Below are positions 23,058 to 31,968 of a stretch of 64,000 bases of DNA, in pieces (within the stretch, counting starts at the first letter, position 1; each line of letters opens with the position of its first letter). The stretch is from Onchidella celtica (lineage: Eukaryota > Mollusca > Gastropoda > Systellommatophora > Onchidiidae): positions 35,687,307 through 35,751,306 of the forward strand of contig OZ007573.1 in NCBI GenBank assembly GCA_963931925.1, given 5' to 3'. Below the pieces are notes generated by a model that saw nothing but the letters and a program-made list of their open reading frames with translations, was not told the origin of the DNA and made no database searches. Position numbers and translations under genes: made by a program.

Positions 23058-23650
23058 TATTCTAAAATAGTCTGTTGAACATTGAGGTTGAGCATTTTTC
23101 ACCTTTTTCGGAGACCGTGGATGGTTTCACATTATATTGTCCTACCAATTATGGACATTCTTTCTCAAAATTTCCATGTGATTCCTTTTTCCATTAGCGT
23201 CCATCCTGACCATGACCTGAGTTTCAGACAACCTTGACGCCTTTGTCTGCGGGTCAATGAGATGAGGAAATGGCAAACCGAGCGACCAGACCTACTGCTG
23301 CCAGGATACCATTACTTTAATTAACTATTGTTCGTTCATGTTCTATGAATGTATTAATTACGCTCAATGAAGCGATGAGCTAGTTGCTCAATATTTCAGT
23401 CTTTACAGTATGTCTGTGTGAGATAAGTTTATCACTTTAATTCTTAAGTGCTACAATAATTATATATTAGCACAGAACGTCGCATATAAATATACATTTA
23501 TGCTATTGTCCATCGATAATGCACGTTCTTAGAATTATTTTTTTTTGACTTTCAGTAACGATATATTTTTTACTATATAGCCCTTTCCAAAGTACTATTA
23601 CATAGCAACGTTAGTAGACAGTTATGTCGTTCAAACCCTAAGTTTTCACT
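23058..23650 (+). other. Untranslated region between pol and polypurine tract
   Basis: About 590 bp of AT-rich sequence with no open frame of note. In particular, no envelope-like protein with a signal peptide or membrane anchor was seen. Confidence 0.6.
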
Positions 23651-23661
23651 GGGGTGGGGGA
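23651..23661 (+). promoter_or_regulatory. Polypurine tract
   Basis: GGGGTGGGGGA lies two bases upstream of the 3' LTR, where the plus-strand primer is normally made. It is interrupted by one T. Confidence 0.75.
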
Positions 23662-23663
23662 TG

Positions 23664-24900
23664 TGTCAAGAGCAGATTTAATTCATAAATGTTTCCACTG
23701 ACTAAATTTTTGTGAGAGAGCAGTGAGTAATTTTTACAAACGTAATTATTGTGCGAGCCAGCATAACTTGGTCTCGTGGGCAATTTGTTTTGAACAGTTT
23801 TTTTTATAATAGATAGACAGAAGATGTGGGGAAGGATAGACGGACAGCGTAGGTGTGCATGACTGAGCACTTGTTATATCTCGTGTTTTGAACTAGGTTT
23901 AGTGAAGAGGGAAGGGGTGAGTAGGAATTAAATGTTATTGAGACGTCTGTTGACGTACAGAAAAACCGTGATCCAGAGTAAAAGCTCGGGGTTTTGAACA
24001 TGTTAAGAATTTATTGCTATAAAATTTATATTATATTGTATTGAAGTAATTCGACCTTTGATGTCGACCCAAGGTCGTTGCGTAGGGCTGTTACTTAAAA
24101 TAACTCAGTTCGGCAGCTGAGCTAGAAGTGGTTGCACCAATCACAATCCAGGAATTAGACGGTAAGCTGCAGATGCAGTCCAGTATTTAAGGCCGTGCAG
24201 AACTTAGTTCTGGGCCACATGTAGACAATCCATTTACGAGGTGGTCGGCGATAGTCCTCAGCCAGATGAGGGACATAGAGACGCAGTTGAGCAGTCCATT
24301 GTGAGGGGCCTGAGTTAAAGCTCCAGAGCCTAAGCTACTTGGTTTGATATAAACCCACAGCGTTTACATCCAGCGCTCTCACTCCTAGTGAGGGCCGCAT
24401 GGTGAGAGTTCATACTAATTTGTAATGATGAAAGTAAACCGTTCTACTTACTTTTGAAGACAGTTTCAGAGCTACCGCCAGACAACGCATGGTTGTACAA
24501 GCATTCTCCATGGCGTGTCTAGAGGAAATGTCCATATCATAACATGTCTCATTGAATTAATAGAATTTAAACTGTTATATCCGTCGCCACGTGCGCGGAT
24601 TATTTTTGCCATATAACTCATATGACCTGCAAGTAGTTAGATTGAATACGTTAGTCTTTATAAAAGCTGTAGTTCCATTAGTTAGATTCAGTTGCCTTTG
24701 AATTGATATTTATATTTATAATTATATTTGTTACATTAATTCCTGTAATTAAACTGCCCTACAGTTCTGCTAAAATTGAAAGCAATTGATTTATTTAGTT
24801 TTTAGAGTGCAAGTATTTATTTTTGTGTGTTCGTCGATTGTGGGAGCGGACCTCGAAAGAGTGTCAGTCGAAATATCCCCATGTAACCCACATCGCGACA
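23664..24900 (+). repeat. 3' long terminal repeat
   Basis: Same length as the 5' LTR (1237 bp). Differences seen by eye: AAAG/GAG near 23716, TAAAG/TGAAG near 23903, CCGG/CCAG near 24180, GAAGG/GAGGG near 24304 and GTGAA/GTAAA near 24435, each A versus G. Identity is therefore about 99.6%. Confidence 0.96.
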
Positions 24901-24905
24901 GTTCG
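24901..24905. repeat. Target-site duplication GTTCG, right copy
   Basis: An exact match to 15840-15844, directly after the terminal CA of the 3' LTR. Confidence 0.9.
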
Positions 24906-25010
24906 AATATCTAGCAGTCACACGGAAGATCGAAGGCAAGAAAAGCAGGGGAGACAGAGAAAAAACTTTCACAGAAAGTCTTTAATTCATGGACAACAAA
25001 TTAACGTCAC
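24906..25010 (+). pseudogene. LINE C-terminal remnant, 3' part
   Basis: Translation continues the remnant cut at 15844 (EYLAVTRKIEGKKSRG then a frame change, then TFTESL). That is the arginine/lysine-rich tail typical of the end of RTE-like LINE proteins; the intact copy has NPQGKRSRGRPRGTWRRA at the equivalent place. Removing the LTR element and one GTTCG copy leaves the reading frame continuous across the junction, which supports the nesting. Confidence 0.75.
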
Positions 25011-25173
25011 AACAATAACACTCCTTCTTGAGGTTGGCTGATGACAGATCCGAGTGGTGAGACATGATCGGTTCATCGGCTAAAGGGTTACCAGTGTGTG
25101 TTACCCAATACAGCATTATCAATGGACAGCCTGGACCTAGGCATTTTTCACGTAAACTCCCAAAATCCTCCCT

Positions 25174-25201
25174 CCCCCCCCCCCTCGGGAGGGGGGGGGG
25201 G
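25174..25201. repeat. C11/G11 perfect hairpin
   Basis: Eleven Cs then TC, a two-base spacer GG, then GA and eleven Gs give two 13-base arms that are exact reverse complements. Each strand could form a GC-only stem, or G-quadruplex/i-motif structures. Confidence 0.85.
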
Positions 25202-25599
25202 CTGAGAACCGAAGATCTACCACACGCCAGGTATGAGATCTCTCTATGCATTAATACAGACATGCTGTTTCTCTTGGTTTAATACCGTTTTCGAGAACTT
25301 TTTAAATCAGTAGTTCGTACGGGTAAGAGAGAAGACGTACTTGAGATTTCGGGAGACCTACAGAGAGACCTAGGCTGTCAGATAATGCACACATTCAATA
25401 TTATCAAAGCTTAGTACCAGAATCGCCTTTGCTTTTGTTATTACAGATTGTGCATAATAATTTCTACTGACGTTCGACTCAATCGTTCTCGTTTCATTCC
25501 CCTGACGCGTGTTGTCTCATCAATGTTGCTAGGTCTGAGTTTTCTTAAAAATAAAGTGGCGGAATTACTGTTGTGAAGGACAGAAAGCCATTGGACACG

Positions 25600-25800
25600 A
25601 ACGGGGAGGGAAGGGGGAAGAGAGAGAGAGAGCGAGAGAGAGTGGGGAGAGACAAAGAGTGAAAGGGAAAAAGAGAGAGATAGGGAGAGGGGGAGAGAGA
25701 GAGAGTGAACGCGAGAAAAAGAGCGCGAAAGACGGGGGGGGGGGGAGAAAGAGAGGGAAAGGGGGAAGAGAGAGAGGGAAAGGGGGAGAGAGAGAGATTT
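25600..25800. repeat. GA-rich microsatellite field
   Basis: About 200 bp of GAGAGA, GGGAGAG and GAAAGGG words with a G-run at about 25735-25745. Confidence 0.9.
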
Positions 25801-25804
25801 AAAA

Positions 25805-27040
25805 ACGCTTTTAAAATGTTGTGAATCCCCGTTCAATTTCATCAAATCTGTCCAGATCCAAAACATTGCAGATCTCCAAGATTATGTGACTTCCTGAGAT
25901 TTTTGAGTGCCCATATTCATTGCTTAACATAATCCTTTCCCGACAAACAAGATTTGCAATTTTTTGGTTATTTAATTTTCTTGCCTAGCCAAATGAATGT
26001 TCTATTAATCATCTTAGTTACAAGTTTAAAGAAAAAAATGTTTGAACGAATAATGTTTATTTGGCTGTAATTCAATCCACGTGAATCATCACTGTAATAT
26101 GTTCAATATCCGAGCATTTCTGCCACTTTTTGTATGCCAGACACGAAAAAAAAATTTACAAACAATAAACATAATGATCAAATATATCGCTGGAGCTATC
26201 ATGAAAGCACACAAGTGTATTTGTACAAGAGCGGATAGCTACTGTATTTCGCCGACTATAATTCTACCGACTCTTCGGGGAACCTTTACATACATTTTTG
26301 TTTTACCCATCCATTAGGGGAGGTGCACAATTATTGCAAATATTTATTTACCAAAGTGAACCTATTTTTATGATAAGTTATACATTTCAATAGTTGCTCA
26401 ATAGTTGCTGTGGGGTTTCTGTGGGGAAAGGGGAGGGGGGAAGCTATTCTCCAGAATTTCGTCCATCGCACTTGTGCGCCAACGATAATACATTCATACC
26501 TAATTTTATATACACACATACAAAAACGAGTGCATGCTCTCCCATAAGCTCGTGCATACAGACATGATACACACACACACGCACACAAACACATCCAGCA
26601 GTGCAGAAAGCTTTGATGCCAAACTGATATCAGGCTATATTAAAAAACAACGAACGCTCAAATACTTACTCAAAAAGATATGAAAAGTCCACGTGAAAAA
26701 CCGGCTAATTCACAATGTAGAAATTATGGGCGTTTGGCCCCAAGCCCAAGCGAACATTACATAGTACAACCAACTTCAGTATCTTTGACAGAAATGAGCT
26801 CAGTCCGCTAAAATTATCATCTAAAAATAGCATAGTCTATGAAAGAAAGAGCTTAGTCAATTTTAAACACTGAGTTTTCTCAACACATGAAATCTGTGAC
26901 TGGGCCCCTTTATCCCGTAGACTCTTCATATGTGGGTGGGGGGGGGGGGTTCACACACAAACAAACACACTCACAAACAGCTATAGCTACCACCACCAAA
27001 AAATATAATACAGAACGCTTTGATGCCAGAGTGGTATCAG
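25805..27040. other. Non-coding stretch
   Basis: No gene was recognised. It contains (CA)-rich words at about 26568-26590 and a G-run at about 26937-26950. A diverged repeat of the motif GCTTTGATGCCA..TGRTATCAGGC occurs at about 26610 and again at about 27017. Confidence 0.45.
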
Positions 27041-27044
27041 GCAC

Positions 27045-27230
27045 GGTACCCCGGGGTTAATTTCACAGGCCAGATGCAACGCAAAACAATAACCGTTAAT
27101 TAAGAGAATTAATGGGGGCCTGGCTCCCGTGGAACAGCCAGGGGAACGACCTCTAATGCCTAGCTCTTAGTAATTAATCGTGAGCTCAAACTGGCCTGTG
27201 ACGACATGCGTGAGCCCTGGGGTGAGTTAT
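27045..27230. mobile_element. Foldback element (candidate MITE)
   Basis: Nested inverted words appear in mirror order: CACAGGCCAG (about 27065) with CTGGCCTGTG (about 27191), GTTAATTAAGAG (about 27093) with CTCTTAGTAATTAA (about 27165), and CCTGGCT (about 27119) with AGCCAGG (about 27137). Together they make an imperfect palindrome of about 180 bp with no coding capacity. It could be a MITE or a source of hairpin RNA. No target duplication was identified. Confidence 0.55.
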
Positions 27231-27821
27231 TGTTGGATGGCTGAGTTAGTCACCGGCCGACGGTGCCAGGGTCGTGCACAGCCATAATGACTGTTATTTC
27301 TTGTTGTGTAAGATGGTTCCTGGTCGGTGGGCAGCAAGCTCGTTTGAAAACTGAAACAGTTCTAGTAATTCCTCCGCCACGTCTGTTACAAGGGCGTTAT
27401 ATTTATTGTGTACTCCTCGACCCGCGCAAGACAAACTTTAATCATGCAAATTCTTTACACCAAGCTCAGCTGTCTATCCAGATCTAGGTCACGTTAATAA
27501 TGGCATTTGGATTCGATGCAAAGATTACTAGAACTTACTGTTAGACGACAACTCCCAGCAGATTACTAGAACCCACTGTTAGACCACAATTCCAAGCAGA
27601 TAAAGTCCCTTTTCGACCAGGAATTTATGAAAGGCGATAAGGAACGAAATTTCCTATCACACTTTTCCAATTTAATCGACGAAAATGCGTCTTATTTTTG
27701 CGGCTCACAATGTCGTAAAAAAAAAAAATTAAATAACTCAAAGGCTGAATTCTGTACAAAATGGCAATGTGTACACGTAACTCATCGTTGAAAACTAAGG
27801 CAATATAGAAAGCTTCAACAT

Positions 27822-27833
27822 TTTAGGTCGTAT
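27822..27833. repeat. LINE target-site duplication, left copy
   Basis: TTTAGGTCGTAT is repeated exactly at 31039-31050 on the other side of the LINE. A 12-bp exact match at the two ends of a complete coding element is best read as the insertion duplication. Confidence 0.85.
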
Positions 27834-30800
27834 CATTGCCTTTCTCACCCTGGATCAGGGTATAGGCCACCAACAAACACTTTCCATCCCTCTCTATCAT
27901 GGGCCAGCCTCTTTACATTATTCCAAGTCTTTCCGCTTCGTTGCACATCATTTTCTCTGGCTCTTCTCCACGTTCCGCGCGGCCTTCCTCTTGATCTCTT
28001 GCCCTGGGGATTCCAATCCAATACCTTCTTCGCGATGCTGTTTCCTGGCCTCCTGAGAGTGTGGCCGATCCATCTCCATCGCCTCCTACCAATTTCCTCT
28101 CTGACTGGGCTCTGTCTTGTTCTTTTCCAAACAATTTCATTGCTGACCTTGTCTGTCCATCTGATCTTAAGTAGCTTCCTCAAACATCTGTTGATGAAAA
28201 CTTGGATTCTCTTTATGCAGGCCTGGGACGCATTCCAAGTCTCACATCCATACAACAGGACTGACTTCACGTTCGAGTTGAATATCCTCAGCTTTGTTTT
28301 TAGAGATATATCCTTGGTTCTCCAAATCTTGCTTAAGGACGTGAAAGCTGCCTGTGCCTTTCCAATTCGTGCTTTGACTTCTGCCTCTGTTCCTCCCTTA
28401 TTGTCAATGATACTACCAAGATAGCAGAAGGACTCTACATCTTCCAGTGGTTGATCTCCTACTTTGACTTGTTCGCTTGGGGGTGCAACAATTTTTAGGA
28501 CCTTCGACTTCGCAGGATGTATCCTCAATCCAATAGATTCTGAAATTTTGTTTAGAGCTGTAGTCTTTGCTTGCATCTGGTCGTGTGTGTGCGACAATAG
28601 TGCCAAGTCATCTGCAAAATCTAGATCGTCCAGCTGTGTCCATGGGGTCCATTGTATGCCATTTCTTCCTCCATTGGTGGTTTCTTTCATAAGCCAATCA
28701 ATCACCAGAATAAACAGAAATGGGGACAGCAAACAACCCTGCCTAACACCAGTCTTGATATCAAAGCTGTCAGTAAGCTCACCATCGTGTACGACTCTGC
28801 AACTTGTCCCCTCATACATGCTCTTGATAAGATTCACCATCTTCTCTGGGATTCCATAATGTCTCAATATTCTCCACAGCGTTTCTCTATCGATGCTATC
28901 AAAGGCCTTCTCGTAGTCAAGGAAGTTCACTATCAGTTGGGAGTTCCACTCTAGCGACTGCTCTACTATAATTCTCAGCGTGGCGATCTGGTCGGTGGTT
29001 GATCGATTACTCCTGAAACCAGCTTGCTCCTCACGAAGTTTTGGGTCTGTTGCATTCTGTATTCGCTTGAGAATAATCCGATTGAAAACCTTTCCTGGGA
29101 TGGAGAGAAGTGTGATTCCTCTGTAGTTACTACAATTGCTGAGGTCCCCTTTTTTTGGAAGCTTCACGAGGTGTCCTTCCTTCCAGTCCTTTGGAAACTT
29201 GCCTCCGATCCAAATCCTCGAGAATAGTGAGTGCAGATCCTCTGCAGCCCCAGCAGCATCTGCCTTCAGCGCCTCTGGTGGGATCTGGTCTGGTCCAGCT
29301 GCCTTGCCTCGATTTAACTGCTTTATGGCATCATTAATCTCTGCTTTAGTCGGAGGGTCGCAACTGATCGGTAAATCATTTCTTGCGGGTAGAATGTCGG
29401 GTGGGTTGCTTGGTGGAGGTCTGTTCAAGAGGCTACTAAAATGTTCTATCCATCTTTTTGCCTGAGCTTCCTTTCCAAAAATAGCCTTCCTGTTGCAATC
29501 CTTGACAGGAACTTCCGGTTTTCCATATTTTCCAGCAAGAGTCTTTGTAGTCTGGTAGAGGATCCTCGTGTGTCCTCCTGTTGCTGCCTTCTCTGCTTTC
29601 TCTGCTAACATTCCTATGAACTCCTCTTTGTCTTTTTTAATTGATTTTTTGACCTCTTTAGCTGATGCTCGGTACTCTTCCTGGTTACCAACTCTTGAGC
29701 TTCTTGTACGACTTGCATTTACCTGTTCTTTTAGGTCTCTTCTTATCCTTATCAAGTCCAGTGATTTTTGACTGATCCATTCCTTGTGTTCCACTTTCTT
29801 TTCCCCAAGAACATCCTGACATGTCGATGTAAATACTCCTTTTACCTTAGCCCAGTGAGTCTCCAAATCTACTGTCTCTTCGAGGTCAACAAGGGGTTTG
29901 AATCTATTCCTCAGTGTCAGCTGGAACTCTTCCTTCTTGTCTCCATCCAGAAGGCTCACTTGAAACTTTCTCCTCTTTGTTCCTGCTCTGGTACCTTGTT
30001 TCTTGAGGCGGAGTTTGAGTCTTGCCAGCAGCATGTGATGGTCAGATCCAACATCAGCTCCTCTCTGTACTATGACATCCTCCAGTGAGCGTCTGAATCG
30101 TCGGGTGATGCAAAAGTGGTCAATCTGGTTTTCAGTTACTCCATCCGGTGAAATCCAAGTGGCCTTATGGATCCTCTTGTGTGGGAATACTGAACCTCCA
30201 ATCACATAGCTGTTAAATGCGCAGAAACTTGCAAACCGCTCTCCATTCTCATTCATTTGTCCCAAACCATTGCGCCCCATAATGTCCTCATACCCTGTAT
30301 TGTCCTGTCCTATCTTGGCATTGGCGTCTCCCATTATAATGTTCACATCTTTTCTTGGCAATGTGTCAACTATTTCCTGAAGCTGGTTGTAGAAATCGTC
30401 CTTGTCCTCATCGGTTGCTTCATTTGTTGGGGCGTATATCTGCACAATGTTCATGTTGATGTTCTTGTTCTTTGTAGTAAATGATGCCAATATAATTCTC
30501 CTTCCGTAGGGTTCCCATCCCCTCAGTGACCTCTGGGCGTGCTTGCTCAAGATGATCGCTACCCCTTCTGTATGCTTTTTGTCCTCCCTTCCAGAATACA
30601 AAATCTTTTCCCCAGAATTAAGTTGTTTCAGTCCGGACTGTATCCAGCGGGTCTCGCTAACTCCAAGTATGTGCAGTCTGTATCGCCTCATCTCCATTGT
30701 AACCTGGGCACTCTTTCCTGCTTCATACATGGAGCGGACATTCCACGACGCAATCCGGAGTGACTTGTTTGATGAAGGAGCAGTCGGGCCAGTGGAGTCC

Positions 30801-31038
30801 TTTCGGCTTTGTCCATTGTCCTTCATTGAATCTACAGGTGCAGATGCTCCCCCTTCTCCCAAAATAAAAGACTGATTTAAAGTATTTGCTTGTGTTTCTG
30901 TAACTGGTTTATTTTTACAGGGTGGGTAGTTGGCCCACCGCCAACTGGCTCTTCTCGGGAGACCAGGACCTTTGCACCTTTAGTCGCCTCTTACGACACG
31001 CAGTATCACGTCAGATGTATTCTTTGCTGTCCCTCTTC
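27834..31038 (-). mobile_element. Full-length RTE-like non-LTR retrotransposon
   Basis: A 3205-bp element on the minus strand is delimited by an exact 12-bp duplication. It has a 5' leader of about 176 bp (31038-30863), one intact 1005-codon ORF, and only about 11 bp after the stop. A single ORF of about 1000 codons with an N-terminal apurinic-type endonuclease, about 3.2 kb total length and a minimal 3' UTR is the build of the RTE clade. The clade call is by architecture and motif style, not by a tree. There is no poly-A tail. The leader contains GTCGTAAGAGGCGACTAAA (minus strand, 30997-30979). Confidence 0.88.
27845..30862 (-). CDS. LINE endonuclease-reverse transcriptase, intact
   Basis: A 1005-residue protein. 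The first 35 residues are low-complexity Ser/Lys/Gly. An exonuclease-endonuclease-phosphatase domain spans about 35-285: SWNVRSM near 40, catalytic E70 in GVSETRW, a GDANAK motif near 180, and SDHH at 273-276. These are the metal-binding and catalytic residues that nick target DNA. A reverse transcriptase domain spans about 520-790, with GFRSNRSTTDQ, DYEKAFDS, GVRQGCLLSPFLF, and the catalytic FADD at 749-752 within LDFADDLALL. The C-terminus has LLYGCETW, WIGHTLRR and a basic RGRPRGTWRR segment, the usual tail of this class. No stop or frameshift is seen. The first methionine lies about 176 bp from the mapped 5' end; translation could also start elsewhere in the leader. It may be a competent copy. 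Confidence 0.93.
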   Translation of the reverse strand: MGEGGASAPVDSMKDNGQSRKDSTGPTAPSSNKSLRIASWNVRSMYEAGKSAQVTMEMRRYRLHILGVSETRWIQSGLKQLNSGEKILYSGREDKKHTEGVAIILSKHAQRSLRGWEPYGRRIILASFTTKNKNINMNIVQIYAPTNEATDEDKDDFYNQLQEIVDTLPRKDVNIIMGDANAKIGQDNTGYEDIMGRNGLGQMNENGERFASFCAFNSYVIGGSVFPHKRIHKATWISPDGVTENQIDHFCITRRFRRSLEDVIVQRGADVGSDHHMLLARLKLRLKKQGTRAGTKRRKFQVSLLDGDKKEEFQLTLRNRFKPLVDLEETVDLETHWAKVKGVFTSTCQDVLGEKKVEHKEWISQKSLDLIRIRRDLKEQVNASRTRSSRVGNQEEYRASAKEVKKSIKKDKEEFIGMLAEKAEKAATGGHTRILYQTTKTLAGKYGKPEVPVKDCNRKAIFGKEAQAKRWIEHFSSLLNRPPPSNPPDILPARNDLPISCDPPTKAEINDAIKQLNRGKAAGPDQIPPEALKADAAGAAEDLHSLFSRIWIGGKFPKDWKEGHLVKLPKKGDLSNCSNYRGITLLSIPGKVFNRIILKRIQNATDPKLREEQAGFRSNRSTTDQIATLRIIVEQSLEWNSQLIVNFLDYEKAFDSIDRETLWRILRHYGIPEKMVNLIKSMYEGTSCRVVHDGELTDSFDIKTGVRQGCLLSPFLFILVIDWLMKETTNGGRNGIQWTPWTQLDDLDFADDLALLSHTHDQMQAKTTALNKISESIGLRIHPAKSKVLKIVAPPSEQVKVGDQPLEDVESFCYLGSIIDNKGGTEAEVKARIGKAQAAFTSLSKIWRTKDISLKTKLRIFNSNVKSVLLYGCETWNASQACIKRIQVFINRCLRKLLKIRWTDKVSNEIVWKRTRQSPVREEIGRRRWRWIGHTLRRPGNSIAKKVLDWNPQGKRSRGRPRGTWRRARENDVQRSGKTWNNVKRLAHDREGWKVFVGGLYPDPG

Positions 31039-31108
31039 TTTAGGTCGTATAGTCATGAAGATTTGCCGTATAGCCACGAAGATTTGTAGTATAATCACGA
31101 AGATTTAG
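31039..31108. repeat. Right LINE duplication within a 21-bp imperfect tandem repeat
   Basis: TTTAGGTCGTAT (31039-31050) is the right target duplication. From about 31046 three units of 21 bp follow: CGTATAGTCATGAAGATTTGC, then CGTATAGCCACGAAGATTTGT, then a third close variant. The LINE therefore inserted at the edge of a small repeat. Confidence 0.75.
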
Positions 31109-31344
31109 AAGTTTACACGTTCACCCTCTGGCTCCATTGTGGTTTGATACTCTGTGCTACTGATCTCTACAGAGATATACACTGCACTTTCACTTCATGT
31201 TGCCGTTTCCAGGTATGTCGTGGCAAACAGTATAATAATATTAATTTCACAGTTTCTACCCATACTTGTCTCACATGTATAGGAAACAGTTTAGTGCCAG
31301 GGTCGGTATCTTAAAGCTGGACACACAATATGCCACTCGGTTGC

Positions 31345-31425
31345 GTTGCTTTCTTTGAGTTTGACTTTGAGTTTTACGCCGAGTCGGTACGACAACGGCC
31401 ACTTTGCGCCCTTCACGGTCTATTT
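31345..31425. other. Possible fragment of a dispersed repeat
   Basis: The words TTTGAGTTTTACGCCGAGTCGG and ACAACGGCCAC resemble a dispersed repeat commonly met in molluscan sequences (from memory of the family style). No boundaries or duplications were found, so this is only a hint. Confidence 0.2.
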
Positions 31426-31751
31426 GGATACACTGTCTTTATTTATGTTTCGTATTCCGAGCTGTGAAGTTTAACATAGAATTAACAACATTCATATAAT
31501 TCTAATACATTGGTAAACTTCTAAAAAAGTTGTTTTGTATAGATCTGGAAAAAGTTTTGTAAAGGAGTATAAAAGTTATTAAATCAAGTTGTAGATCTTA
31601 GCCTGTCTCGGAAAGGACAGAATGCGTTGTGGATCCACGACAGAAAATCATTCTTTCATGGATCCGCAGGCATAGTGCCTTCTTCGGATATGCATGAAGT
31701 CTACACATTCAGTTAAAATATGTTTTATTGATAGTTGGCGTGTCACTTTAA

Positions 31752-31968
31752 CCCTCTAACGCCCAATGTACCATGTTTGAAATAGGTCACCTGGGGCCGA
31801 AATGATGTATCTTTGATACCCTTACTCTTCATGTTTTATGAACAAGTCATTTTTACCCATTAAATATTTACATGAATATGTTTGCATTAATCTGACTGTT
31901 TAAAACCAGTTCGGCACATTATTTCAGAAGTTTTGGAACCGGCAATTTTTGGTCTCGGCACTAGAGGG
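31752..31968. mobile_element. piggyBac-like MITE candidate
   Basis: TTAA (31748-31751) is followed by CCCTCTAACGCCCAATGT. The right end reads GGCACTAGAGGG then TTGA (31969-31972). The two ends form an inverted repeat CCCTCTARYGCC. piggyBac-superfamily transposons insert at TTAA and have CCC-starting termini. At 217 bp and without coding capacity this would be a non-autonomous derivative. The right TTAA has one mismatch. Confidence 0.5.

Larger units (their letters stand above)
15845..24900 (+). mobile_element. Gmr1-like Ty3/gypsy LTR retrotransposon, full length
   Basis: A 9056-bp element is bounded by two 1237-bp LTRs (15845-17081, 23664-24900) that start TGTCAAG and end GCGACA. It has exact 5-bp target duplications, a primer-binding-site position right after the 5' LTR, a polypurine tract before the 3' LTR, and one long gag-pol frame. 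By eye the LTRs differ at about five positions, all A/G transitions, so the insertion is recent. Its pol has integrase before reverse transcriptase, the arrangement described for Gmr1-type elements. No envelope frame follows pol. The start of gag appears damaged, so this copy may not be autonomous. Confidence 0.95.

Noticed and set aside
23058-23650. Envelope gene after pol of the LTR element
   Set aside because: No open frame of suitable length and no signal peptide or membrane anchor between pol and the polypurine tract.
27999-28424. Plus-strand frames opposite the LINE
   Set aside because: Antisense shadows of the LINE protein; no domain or independent support.
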